From positions 1 to 7,559 of the forward strand of contig DASUBV010000305.1 in the NCBI GenBank assembly GCA_035763085.1: DNA of 7,559 bases, written 5' to 3'. Position numbers and translations under genes: made by a program. The DNA is from DASUBV01 sp035763085. Lineage in GTDB: Bacteria > Actinomycetota > Actinomycetes > Streptosporangiales > Streptosporangiaceae. The notes below the pieces were generated by a model. That model did no database searches, was not told the origin of the DNA, and saw nothing but the letters and a program-made list of their open reading frames with translations. This document shows, in pieces, positions 1-5,809 of this stretch (positions within the stretch are counted from its first letter, which is position 1; each line of letters begins with the position of its first letter).

Positions 1-119
1 GCGGCCGCGGCCTGCTCATCGTGGCCTCGCTGAGCGACGAGTGGGGGTCCTACCCGCGCGGCCCGGCCGGGAAGGTGGTCTGGGCCAGGATGCCCGCCAA
101 GCAGGCACCCGCCTCCTAA
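1..119 (+). CDS. C-terminal end of an RsbW-like histidine-kinase-type ATPase (partial)
   Basis: The window opens inside a gene read in the frame starting at base 3; 38 codons are visible before the TAA at 117-119. The tail begins GRGLLIVASLSDEWGSYP and continues to KVVWARMPA. In actinobacterial HATPase_c_2 proteins (the RsbW/SpoIIAB-like anti-sigma and regulatory kinase family) the ATP-lid glycine motif GRGL is followed by a short helix, a W-G pair and a final strand ending in a V-W-A/F motif, and this tail matches that layout. Such proteins are cytoplasmic, and many phosphorylate an anti-sigma-factor antagonist or sequester a sigma factor, but the N box and most of the ATP site lie outside the window, so activity cannot be judged. 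The assignment rests on the C-terminal motif only. Confidence 0.72.
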   Translation, partial: GRGLLIVASLSDEWGSYPRGPAGKVVWARMPAKQAPAS

Positions 120-139
120 CTTAGCCGCGACAGAGCTGA

Positions 140-407
140 CAGCAGGCTGCCCGGCCGCAAGCAGGCCGCACGCGGATATCGGTCATTCCGGCCAGCACCA
201 GCATTGCCCGGCTCAGCACGTCCGCCTATGCCCGCGTGTTGCCGGATAAGGGCGCCAATCTGGTCGGGCGGCACCGGCCTGCGGACGACCTGGTTCGCCG
301 CGCACATCACCACCTACCACCCGGTGAAGATCAACACCGAGACCAGCCCGCTAGGTCCCGGCCCGAGCGGCGTGCCGGTGCCGCTGACCGGCCTGCACGG
401 CCAGTAG
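140..407 (+). pseudogene. Possible decayed gene: two coding-like pieces in different frames
   Basis: Bases 120-477 hold no intact gene. Within them, one plus-strand frame (about 176-265) reads like protein, for example SAYARVLPDKGANLVG. From about 268 a different plus frame takes over with very strong G/C third-position bias (TGLRTTWFAAHITTYHPVKI, then further residues to LTGLHGQ) and ends at the TAG at 405-407. A single frame change near 262-272 would join the two. No start with a ribosome binding site is visible, and the first frame is closed by a TGA at 137-139. I do not recognise the family. It may be a frameshifted remnant, a sequencing error in a small gene, or chance in GC-rich DNA. 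What is seen is the frame switch and the codon bias; the pseudogene call is inference. Confidence 0.35.
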
Positions 408-452
408 CCCGCGGCGGCGCCCGGGTGGCCACGGTGCGTGGTGCCACTGGCT

Positions 453-474
453 GCCCGGGTGAGCGAGCCCGGGC
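453..474 (-). terminator. GC hairpin beyond the GntR stop codon
   Basis: GCCCGGG at 453-459 pairs perfectly with CCCGGGC at 468-474 across an 8-base loop, giving a 7-bp all-GC stem that starts 3 bases beyond the stop codon of the minus-strand regulator. There is no U tract, which is common in actinobacterial intrinsic terminators. A second copy of the left arm, as GCCCGGGTG, lies at 419-427 and could compete for the same partner. A smaller stem, CCACG/CGTGG with a 3-base loop, lies at 429-441. The structure is symmetric and could also stop plus-strand transcription entering from the left. Confidence 0.45.
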
Positions 475-477
475 CGG

Positions 478-1218
478 CTAGCTCAGGGCCGCCTCGGGCC
501 AGGAGTCGCGGTCGCGGTCCCCGCTGCCGGGTGCCGCAGCGGCGGCCTGGGCGACCAGGAGCCGGCCGGTGTGCGCGATGTGGCGTGACATGGCCACGCC
601 TGCGGCGGCCGGGTCGCCCGCGGCGATGGCCTCGATGACCGGCAGGTGCGCGGCGGCGATGTCGGCCAGGCCGCGGGACCGGCCGGCCGTGGAGGCGCCC
701 AGCGTGCGGGTGGCGTCCCGGAGGTTGTCGACCAGCACGGTGAGCCTGGCGTTGCCGGCCGCCTCCAGGATGATCCGGTGCAGCCGCTGGTCATGGTGCA
801 TGAACGAGCGCTCGTCGCCGCGGGCGGCGGCCGCGCGCATCTGGTCCAGCTCGGCGGTCAGGCGCGCAGTCAGGCCGGCGGTCGGGCGGGCCGCGGCGCG
901 GCGCGCCGCCGGCACTTCGAGCAGCAGGCGGAGCTGGAAGATCTCCGCGATGTCGGCGGCGCCGGGAGCCACGATCCGGAACCCGCGGTTGCGCTCGAAC
1001 CCGACCATTCCGGCCTCGGCCAGCCGCATCAGCGCCTCGCGCACCGGGCTCCTGGACACCCCCAGGTAGCTGGCGACCTGAGACGCCGAGTAGAGCTGCC
1101 CGGCCTGCAGCGTCCCGTCCCGGACGGCGGCCCGGATCGCGGCCACCGCCTGGTCGGCGAGCGACTCGGCCGGGCCGGCCAGCGGGCCGAGCCCGGCGGC
1201 CGGCTGCTCACGGGGCAT
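478..1218 (-). CDS. GntR-family transcriptional regulator, FCD (FadR) subfamily
   Basis: This 246-residue protein has the standard two-domain layout. A winged helix-turn-helix covers about residues 20-83 (SASQVASYLGVSRSPVREAL, then a wing ending near RNRGFRIV). An all-helical FCD effector domain covers about 88-225. The four residues that bind metal in FCD domains appear intact: D143 and H147 in HHDQRLH, H191 in AAHLPVIEAI, and H213 in MSRHIAHTGRL. Such proteins usually bind a carboxylate (lactate, pyruvate, 2-hydroxyglutarate, sugar acids) next to the metal and repress a neighbouring catabolic gene. The ATG at 1218 is supported by AGGGTG five bases upstream and by a normal N-terminal length. 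The gene is divergent from the flavin dehydrogenase, and a perfect palindrome lies between them, so autoregulation plus control of that enzyme is the natural reading. The C-terminal 20 residues are Ala/Asp-rich and probably disordered. The effector is inferred, not seen. Confidence 0.95.
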   Translation of the reverse strand: MPREQPAAGLGPLAGPAESLADQAVAAIRAAVRDGTLQAGQLYSASQVASYLGVSRSPVREALMRLAEAGMVGFERNRGFRIVAPGAADIAEIFQLRLLLEVPAARRAAARPTAGLTARLTAELDQMRAAAARGDERSFMHHDQRLHRIILEAAGNARLTVLVDNLRDATRTLGASTAGRSRGLADIAAAHLPVIEAIAAGDPAAAGVAMSRHIAHTGRLLVAQAAAAAPGSGDRDRDSWPEAALS

Positions 1219-1223
1219 GGCGT

Positions 1224-1229
1224 CACCCT
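1224..1229 (-). promoter_or_regulatory. Ribosome binding site of the GntR gene
   Basis: Read on the minus strand, AGGGTG lies five bases before the ATG at 1218. It supports that start over any upstream codon and fits a normal FCD-GntR N-terminus. Confidence 0.55.
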
Positions 1230-1250
1230 AGCCCGTCTCCGTGAATCTGA

Positions 1251-1268
1251 CATGTAGCATGCTACATG
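1251..1268. promoter_or_regulatory. Perfect 18-bp palindrome, candidate GntR operator in a divergent promoter
   Basis: CATGTAGCATGCTACATG is its own exact reverse complement. It sits near the middle of the spacer between the regulator (starting at 1218, minus) and the dehydrogenase (starting at 1306, plus). GntR regulators bind short perfect or near-perfect palindromes as dimers, so this is the expected operator. By symmetry each strand carries TAGCAT (1255-1260 plus, 1264-1259 minus), a fair match to a TAnnnT -10 element. Initiation there would leave leaders of roughly 35-40 bases on both sides and place the repressor directly on both promoters. I could not find convincing -35 hexamers, so the promoter part is weaker than the operator part. 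Confidence 0.7.
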
Positions 1269-1305
1269 CGACTCTCCTTCAGTGCGGAGGTGCGACGGTG
1301 GAGAC

Positions 1306-4300
1306 ATGGCTACGGACGCGGACCTGATCCCGGCGGCTCCCGGCCGGGCGCAGCCATCCCCGGCCGAGATCGCGGCGGCGCTGAGCCGGGCCGGGCTGGC
1401 CGATGTCAGCCACAGCACGCTGCGGCGCGCCCTGTACTCCAGCGACGCCTCGCTCTACCGGGTCGTGCCTGCGGTCGTGGCCTGCCCCCGCGACGCCGGT
1501 GAGGTAGCCGCCGCCCTGGCCGCGTGCGCATCCCTCGGCGTGCCGGTGACCAGCCGCGGCGCCGGGACCTCGATCGCGGGCAACGCGATCGGGGCCGGGG
1601 TGATCCTGGACTTCCGCCAGCACATGAACCAGATCGTCAGCCTCGACCCTGGCGCGGGCACGGCGACGGTGCAGCCAGGCGTGGTGCAGGCCGCGCTGCA
1701 GCGCGCCGCTGCCCCGCACGGGCTGCGGTTCGGCCCCGATCCGTCGACTCACGACCGGGCCACCCTCGGCGGCATGATCGGCAACAACTCCTGTGGCTCG
1801 CGGTCGCTGCAGTACGGCCGGACCGCCGAGAACGTGCTCGCGCTGGAGGTGCTGACCGGCACGGGCACCAGCCTGCAGCTGGCCGGACCGCCGGGCGGCG
1901 GTCCGGCCGGCGCCGGGCGCGCGGGGCCGGGGCCGGCGGGCGCGGGCGGGCCGGACGGAGCCGGTGATCCGCAGCTGGCCGCGCTCCGCGAGATCGTGGC
2001 GGGCGGGCTGGGCACGATCCGGACTGAGCTAGGCCGCTTCGGGCGGCAGGTGTCCGGCTACGCCCTGGAGCACCTGCTGCCCGAGCGCGGCTTCGACGTG
2101 CGCCGTGCCCTGGTCGGCAGCGAGGGCACGCTGGGCATCGTCACCGGGGCCACGGTGCGCCTGGTCCGCGACCCGCCGCACCGCATCCTCGCCGTGCTGG
2201 GCTACCCGGACATGGCCAGCGCGGCCGACGCCGTCCCCGCGATCCTGCCGCTGCGCCCGGCGACCTGCGAGGGGATGGACTCGCGGCTGGTCGACGTGGT
2301 CCGCCGTCGCCGGGGTGACAGCCGGGTGCCCGCACTCCCGGCCGGCTCGGGCTGGCTGCTGGTCGAGGTCACCGGGGAGAGCCGGGACGAGGCGCTGAGC
2401 GAGGCGCGGCGGGTGCTGCGCACCGCGGGCGCGATTTCGGGGCTGATGGTCACCGACCCCGGGCACGCGGCCGCGCTGTGGCAGATCCGCGAGCAGGGCG
2501 CGGGGCTGGCCAGCCGCACGGCTGCCGGCGCGCCGGCCTATCCCGGCTGGGAGGACTCGGCGGTCCCGCCCGGGTCGCTGGGCGCGTACCTGCGCGAGCT
2601 GGAGGAGCTGCTGGCCGGCTTCCGGCTGGACGGGGTCCCCTACGGGCACTTCGGGGACGGCTGCCTGCACCTGCGGCTGGACTTCCCGCTGGACCAGCCG
2701 GGCGGCCGCACGGTGCTGCGGGACTTCCTGCGCGAGGCGGCCGTCCTGGTCACCAGGTACGGCGGGTCGCTGTCGGGCGAGCATGGTGATGGGCGGGCCC
2801 GCAGCGAGCTGCTCCCGGTGATGTACTCACCCGCGGCGATCAGGCTTTTCGGGCAGGTCAAGCACGTCTTCGACCCGGCAGGCCTGCTCAACCCCGGCGT
2901 GCTGGTGCAGCCCCGGCCGGTGGATGCCGACGTCCGCGCCGCCGCGCTGGCCGGCGCCGCGAGCACGGGCGGCCGCGGCACGGACCGCAGGAGCGCTGGC
3001 GGCCAGGGCACGGGCCGCCGGGGCACGAGCCGCTGGAGCTCGGGCCGGGGTCGCCGGGCCCTGCCCCTGCCGCATGACAACGGCGACTTCGCCGCGGCGG
3101 TGCATCGCTGCTCGGGCGTGGGCAAGTGCGTGGCCAGCACGGCCGGGACGACCCGGGTGATGTGCCCCTCCTACCAGGCGACCGGAGACGAGCGGGACTC
3201 CACAAGGGGCCGGGCCCGGGTTCTGCAGGAGATGGTGAACGGCACCGTGGTGACAGGCGGCTGGCGGGCACCGGAGGTCCGCCAGGCCCTCGACCTGTGC
3301 CTGTCGTGCAAGGCATGCTCGGCGGAGTGCCCGGTCGGCGTGGACATGGCCGCTTACAAGTCCGAGACGCTGCACCAGGCCTACCGCTGGCGGCCGCGGC
3401 CGCGCAGTCACTACGCGCTTGGCCAGCTCCCCCGCTGGGCCGCTCTGGCGGCGCTCGCACCAGGCGCGGCGAACGCGCTGCTCGCCCGGCCCGTGCTCGG
3501 CCGCGCGGCACGGCTGGCGGCGGGCATCGACCAGCGCCGCAGCCTGCCCCCCTTCGCGGCGCAGACGTTCCGGGCATGGTTCCGCCAGCAGGGCCAGGAC
3601 CCCGGCCAGCCGGCGGGCGGCGCGAGCCCGGGCCGGCCAGCCGTGCTGCTGCTGGTCGATACGTTCACCGATTACTTCGCCCCGCAGATCGGCCGGGCCG
3701 CGGTCCGGGTGCTGGCCGCGGCCGGTTACCAGGTGACGATCAGCCCGCGGCCGACCTGCTGCGCCATCACCTGGATCAGCACCGGCCAGCTCGGCGCGGC
3801 CCGGCGGATCCTGGGCCGCACCGTCGCCGAGCTGGGCCGCACGCCGGACCTCCCGGTCGTCGGGCTGGAGCCGTCCTGCACGGCGACGCTGCGCTCGGAC
3901 GCGCCCGACCTGCTGGGCACCGCCGCGGCGGCAAGCCTGGCCAGCCGGGTCCGGACGCTCAGCGAGCTGCTGGCAGGCACGCCCGGCTGGACCGCGCCCC
4001 GGCTGGACGGCACGGCCATCGTGGCGCAGCCGCACTGCCACCACGCGGCGGTCCTGGGCTGGGACACCGACGCGGCGCTGCTGCGCGGCGCCGGCGCCGA
4101 GGTCACCCGGCTGGGCGGCTGCTGCGGGCTGGCCGGCAATTTCGGCATGGAGCGCGGGCACTACGAGGTATCCGCCGCGGTGGCGCGCACCGCGCTGCTG
4201 CCCGCGGTGCGGGCGGCCGGGCCAGGTACCGCGGTGCTGGCCGACGGATTCTCCTGCCGGACGCAGCTGGCCGACCTGGCCGGCCAGCCGGGCCAGCACC

Positions 4301-4383
4301 TGGCCGAGCTGCTGGCCAGCCGCCTGCCCGGCGATAGCCCGCAGCCCGGCGCCAGTCCGGAACGCGGGACGCCGGCGCACTGA
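1306..4383 (+). CDS. FAD-linked 2-hydroxyacid dehydrogenase fused to Fe-S/CCG electron-transfer module (YdiJ / D-2-hydroxyglutarate or D-lactate dehydrogenase type)
   Basis: This 1025-residue fusion is close to the length of E. coli YdiJ. An FAD_binding_4 domain covers about residues 50-287, with the flavin loop R84-GAGTS-89, GNNSCGS at 159-165 and VGSEGTLGIVTGATVRL near 270-286. An FAD-oxidase C-terminal domain covers about 288-540. It contains GHFGDGCLHLR (H448, H455) and SGEHGDGRAR (E492, H493), which match the metal-binding and catalytic His/Glu set of human D2HGDH-type enzymes. A ferredoxin-like part covers about 595-690: C602-x5-C608-x11-C620-P, then the classic C665-x2-C668-x2-C671-x3-C675-P. 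Two CCG-type half-sites follow, C818-C819 and C939-C940-G with H910-C911-HH, as in GlcF and LutA. The family oxidises a D-2-hydroxyacid to a 2-oxoacid and passes electrons through the clusters to a membrane acceptor. ATG 1306 has GGAG only 2 bases upstream; an in-frame GTG at 1282 would add 8 residues. Two linkers are unusual: G/A/P-rich at 193-222 and R/G/S/T-rich at 546-585. D-lactate, glycolate or D-2-hydroxyglutarate are all possible substrates. Confidence 0.93.
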   Translation: MATDADLIPAAPGRAQPSPAEIAAALSRAGLADVSHSTLRRALYSSDASLYRVVPAVVACPRDAGEVAAALAACASLGVPVTSRGAGTSIAGNAIGAGVILDFRQHMNQIVSLDPGAGTATVQPGVVQAALQRAAAPHGLRFGPDPSTHDRATLGGMIGNNSCGSRSLQYGRTAENVLALEVLTGTGTSLQLAGPPGGGPAGAGRAGPGPAGAGGPDGAGDPQLAALREIVAGGLGTIRTELGRFGRQVSGYALEHLLPERGFDVRRALVGSEGTLGIVTGATVRLVRDPPHRILAVLGYPDMASAADAVPAILPLRPATCEGMDSRLVDVVRRRRGDSRVPALPAGSGWLLVEVTGESRDEALSEARRVLRTAGAISGLMVTDPGHAAALWQIREQGAGLASRTAAGAPAYPGWEDSAVPPGSLGAYLRELEELLAGFRLDGVPYGHFGDGCLHLRLDFPLDQPGGRTVLRDFLREAAVLVTRYGGSLSGEHGDGRARSELLPVMYSPAAIRLFGQVKHVFDPAGLLNPGVLVQPRPVDADVRAAALAGAASTGGRGTDRRSAGGQGTGRRGTSRWSSGRGRRALPLPHDNGDFAAAVHRCSGVGKCVASTAGTTRVMCPSYQATGDERDSTRGRARVLQEMVNGTVVTGGWRAPEVRQALDLCLSCKACSAECPVGVDMAAYKSETLHQAYRWRPRPRSHYALGQLPRWAALAALAPGAANALLARPVLGRAARLAAGIDQRRSLPPFAAQTFRAWFRQQGQDPGQPAGGASPGRPAVLLLVDTFTDYFAPQIGRAAVRVLAAAGYQVTISPRPTCCAITWISTGQLGAARRILGRTVAELGRTPDLPVVGLEPSCTATLRSDAPDLLGTAAAASLASRVRTLSELLAGTPGWTAPRLDGTAIVAQPHCHHAAVLGWDTDAALLRGAGAEVTRLGGCCGLAGNFGMERGHYEVSAAVARTALLPAVRAAGPGTAVLADGFSCRTQLADLAGQPGQHLAELLASRLPGDSPQPGASPERGTPAH

Positions 4384-4518
4384 CCATGAACGGCACGGTC
4401 ATCCGGGTCAGCCACGCCGCGAGGGCCTCGGCGCGATCGTCTCCGGCAGTCAGATCGTTCACTCCCGGCGGGTGATGCGCGGGCGGCACGGGCGGGCCAA
4501 GAGTGGAGGACCGCCATT

Positions 4519-4539
4519 GCCGGCGGGCCGCCCGCTGGC
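4519..4539 (+). terminator. Strong GC hairpin between dehydrogenase and DUF1269 gene
   Basis: GCCGGCGGG at 4519-4527 pairs with CCCGCTGGC at 4531-4539 (nine pairs including one G-U) around a 3-base loop. There is no U tract. It lies 135 bases past the dehydrogenase stop and 20 bases before the DUF1269 start. It could be a factor-independent terminator without a U tail, or a leader structure just upstream of the DUF1269 ribosome binding site. The rest of 4384-4518 shows only a weak TGACC/GGTCA pairing (4381-4401) and no clear promoter. Confidence 0.35.
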
Positions 4540-4549
4540 CTGAGCCCAT

Positions 4550-4554
4550 GGGAG
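4550..4554 (+). promoter_or_regulatory. Ribosome binding site of the DUF1269 gene
   Basis: GGGAG lies five bases before the ATG at 4560. It selects that start over the in-frame ATG at 4548 and GTG at 4503, both of which would add a tail the family does not have. Confidence 0.7.
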
Positions 4555-4559
4555 CGATC

Positions 4560-5051
4560 ATGGCTGCCCTGACTGTCTGGAAGTTTCCCTCCCCCGCCGG
4601 GGCCGACGCGGCCCTGGCCAAGCTCGAGGATCTGCAGGGCCGCGCGCTGATCCAGGTACACGACGCGGCCGTGGTCAGCTGGGAGCCGGACAAGAGCAAG
4701 CCCAGGACCCGCGAACTGCACAGCAACACCAAGATCGGCGCGCTGGGCGGGGGGTTCTGGGGCCTGCTGTTCGGCCTGATCTTCTTCGTCCCGATCCTGG
4801 GCCTGGCGGTCGGCGCCGCGAGCGGCGCTCTGTTCGGCTCACTGGCCGACACCGGGATCAGCGACTCGTTCATCAAGAGCGTCCGGGACAAGGTCACGCC
4901 GGGCACCTCGGCGCTGTTCCTGCTCAGCTCCGACGCGGTCTATGACAAGGTCAAGGACGAGTTCCGGGGCACCGAGGCCGAGCTCATCCAGACCAACCTG
5001 TCGGAGGAGCAGGACGCCCGCTTGCGCGCGGCGTTCGCCAACGAAGGCTAG
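4560..5051 (+). CDS. DUF1269 family membrane-associated protein
   Basis: The 163-residue product starts MAALTVWKFPSPAGADAAL, the hallmark N-terminus of DUF1269 (PF06897), with the family's HDAAVVSW at 34-41, the Lys/Arg-rich KSKPRTRELH and the KVTPGTSALFLLSSDAV segment at 111-127. The middle, about residues 58-97, is a glycine-rich hydrophobic stretch (GALGGGFWGLLFGLIFFVP then LGLAVGAASGALFGSL) that looks like a helical hairpin able to insert into or pack on membrane. The flanking parts are predicted cytosolic and form an alpha/beta fold in the family. No biochemical role is established; stress-related or envelope functions have been suggested for relatives only by context. Length is normal. 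The GAP-family gene begins 23 bp downstream with its own ribosome binding site, so the two are probably co-transcribed. The C-terminal 20 residues are highly charged (EEQDARLRAAFANEG). Confidence 0.93.
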   Translation: MAALTVWKFPSPAGADAALAKLEDLQGRALIQVHDAAVVSWEPDKSKPRTRELHSNTKIGALGGGFWGLLFGLIFFVPILGLAVGAASGALFGSLADTGISDSFIKSVRDKVTPGTSALFLLSSDAVYDKVKDEFRGTEAELIQTNLSEEQDARLRAAFANEG

Positions 5052-5064
5052 CCCGGAACCGCCC

Positions 5065-5069
5065 GGGAG
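5065..5069 (+). promoter_or_regulatory. Ribosome binding site of the GAP-family gene
   Basis: GGGAG lies five bases before the ATG at 5075, inside the 23-bp gap after the DUF1269 stop. It is the same sequence and spacing as the site in front of DUF1269 and confirms the start. Confidence 0.7.
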
Positions 5070-5074
5070 CCCCG

Positions 5075-5734
5075 ATGCTCGTGACGGCGGCCGGGTTCGC
5101 CATCCTGGCCGCCATCTCGCCGACAGCGATCCTGGTCTGCGCGGTATACCTGGGCTCGGCCCGGCCGCAGCAGGCCACGCTGCTGTATCTGGCCGGCGCA
5201 GTCACGATGACGCTGGTCATGGGCCTGGTGGTGCTCGTCGCGCTGCGCACGAGCGGCATGAGCCTGTCGGTCAACCATGACCCGCGGTACGGGGTCCGGC
5301 TGGCGCTGGGTGTCCTGGCTCTGGGCGGCGGGCTGTTCATGGCCCGCCGCAAGCCCCGGCCACCCGACCCGGAGAAGCCGAAGAAGCCGGGCCTGATCGC
5401 CCGCACAATGGCCCGGCCGGGGCCGCTGGCCGCCTTCGTGACCGGGATTTTCGTCTTCACCCCGTCGGCCAGCTTCGTGGCCGCCGTGCAGGTGATCGCC
5501 ACGGCGCAGGCCAGTGTGGCCTACAGCGCAATCGCTCTGGCGATCGTGGTGGTCATCAACGTGATGTTCGTGTGGCTGCCGTTCCTGCTCTACCTGGCCA
5601 GCCCTGAATCCACCACCCGCCGGCTCAAGGCCTTCAACGGCTGGCTGCGCGCGCACGGCCACGCCCTGGTCGCCGGAGCTCTGCTGGTAGCCGGCGGCCT
5701 GCTGGTCGGCAATGGCATCTACGGGCTGAGCTGA
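5075..5734 (+). CDS. GAP-family (sulfolipid-1-addressing protein type) integral membrane protein
   Basis: This 219-residue protein has six hydrophobic segments at about 3-25, 35-58, 73-91, 117-141, 147-174 and 196-216. A basic, proline-rich cytoplasmic-type loop (RRKPRPPDPEKPKKPG, 91-106) splits it into two halves of three. The layout and motifs ISPTAILVCAVYLGS near residue 14 and FTPSASFVAAVQVI near 128 fit the GAP family (PF11139), named for mycobacterial proteins that help deliver glycopeptidolipid or sulfolipid to the cell surface and distantly related in topology to LysE-type exporters. In actinomycetes outside the mycobacteria the substrate is unknown. The prolines in TM1 and TM4 (P16, P130) occupy equivalent places in the two halves, suggesting pseudo-repeat architecture. 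It follows DUF1269 closely in an apparent two-gene operon, which hints at a shared envelope role. That is inference from spacing, not from motif. Confidence 0.88.
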   Translation: MLVTAAGFAILAAISPTAILVCAVYLGSARPQQATLLYLAGAVTMTLVMGLVVLVALRTSGMSLSVNHDPRYGVRLALGVLALGGGLFMARRKPRPPDPEKPKKPGLIARTMARPGPLAAFVTGIFVFTPSASFVAAVQVIATAQASVAYSAIALAIVVVINVMFVWLPFLLYLASPESTTRRLKAFNGWLRAHGHALVAGALLVAGGLLVGNGIYGLS

Positions 5735-5763
5735 CGGCGACGTCCGCGACCCCGGCTACCGCA

Positions 5764-5803
5764 CAGAATGACTGTTCATATTCACACATCTTGTGATTGA
5801 CTG
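5764..5803. promoter_or_regulatory. AT-rich island with inverted repeat upstream of the DeoR gene
   Basis: Only 15 of these 40 bases are G or C, in sharp contrast to the surroundings. The island holds an inverted repeat, TCACA at 5782-5786 and TGTGA at 5792-5796 with a 5-base spacer. It also holds tandem hexamers TTCATA and TTCACA at 5775-5786, and a CATATT that could serve as a -10 element at 5777-5782. This is the likely promoter and autoregulatory operator region for the DeoR-transporter pair. DeoR-family operators are typically short AT-rich direct or inverted repeats. Which element is used cannot be decided from sequence. Confidence 0.5.
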
Positions 5804-5809
5804 CTCAGC

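Noticed and set aside
148..169. CGGCC/GGCCG hairpin (152-168) after the first partial gene
   Set aside because: Only a 5-bp stem with a 7-base loop and no U tract; too common in DNA of this composition to call a terminator.
1282..1305. Eight-residue N-terminal extension of the dehydrogenase from GTG 1282
   Set aside because: The ATG at 1306 fits the family's N-terminus and has GGAG upstream, though close. The extension (VRRCDGGD) is not conserved-looking, and the GGAGG at 1286-1290 lies inside it. The choice is likely but not certain.
3126..4337. A 403-codon plus-strand open frame inside the dehydrogenase gene
   Set aside because: It is the alternative-frame shadow of the Fe-S/CCG part; the Cys motifs and good codon bias are all in the main frame.
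2827..4380. A 517-codon open frame on the minus strand opposite the dehydrogenase
   Set aside because: It is the antisense shadow of a GC-rich gene. Its translation is Arg/Gly/Ala/Pro-rich with no recognisable motif, while the plus strand has clear domains and catalytic residues throughout.
4386..4475. A 29-codon open frame starting 2 bases after the dehydrogenase stop (MNGTVIRVSH...)
   Set aside because: No ribosome binding site, Ser/Ala/Arg-rich composition typical of random GC-rich frames, and no recognisable feature.
4103..4906. A 267-codon minus-strand open frame crossing the gap before DUF1269, with a protein-like piece (VNDLTAGDDRAEALAAWLTR) between about 4400 and 4462
   Set aside because: The piece reads well, but most of the frame overlaps two confident plus-strand genes and there is no convincing start site or homologue I can name.
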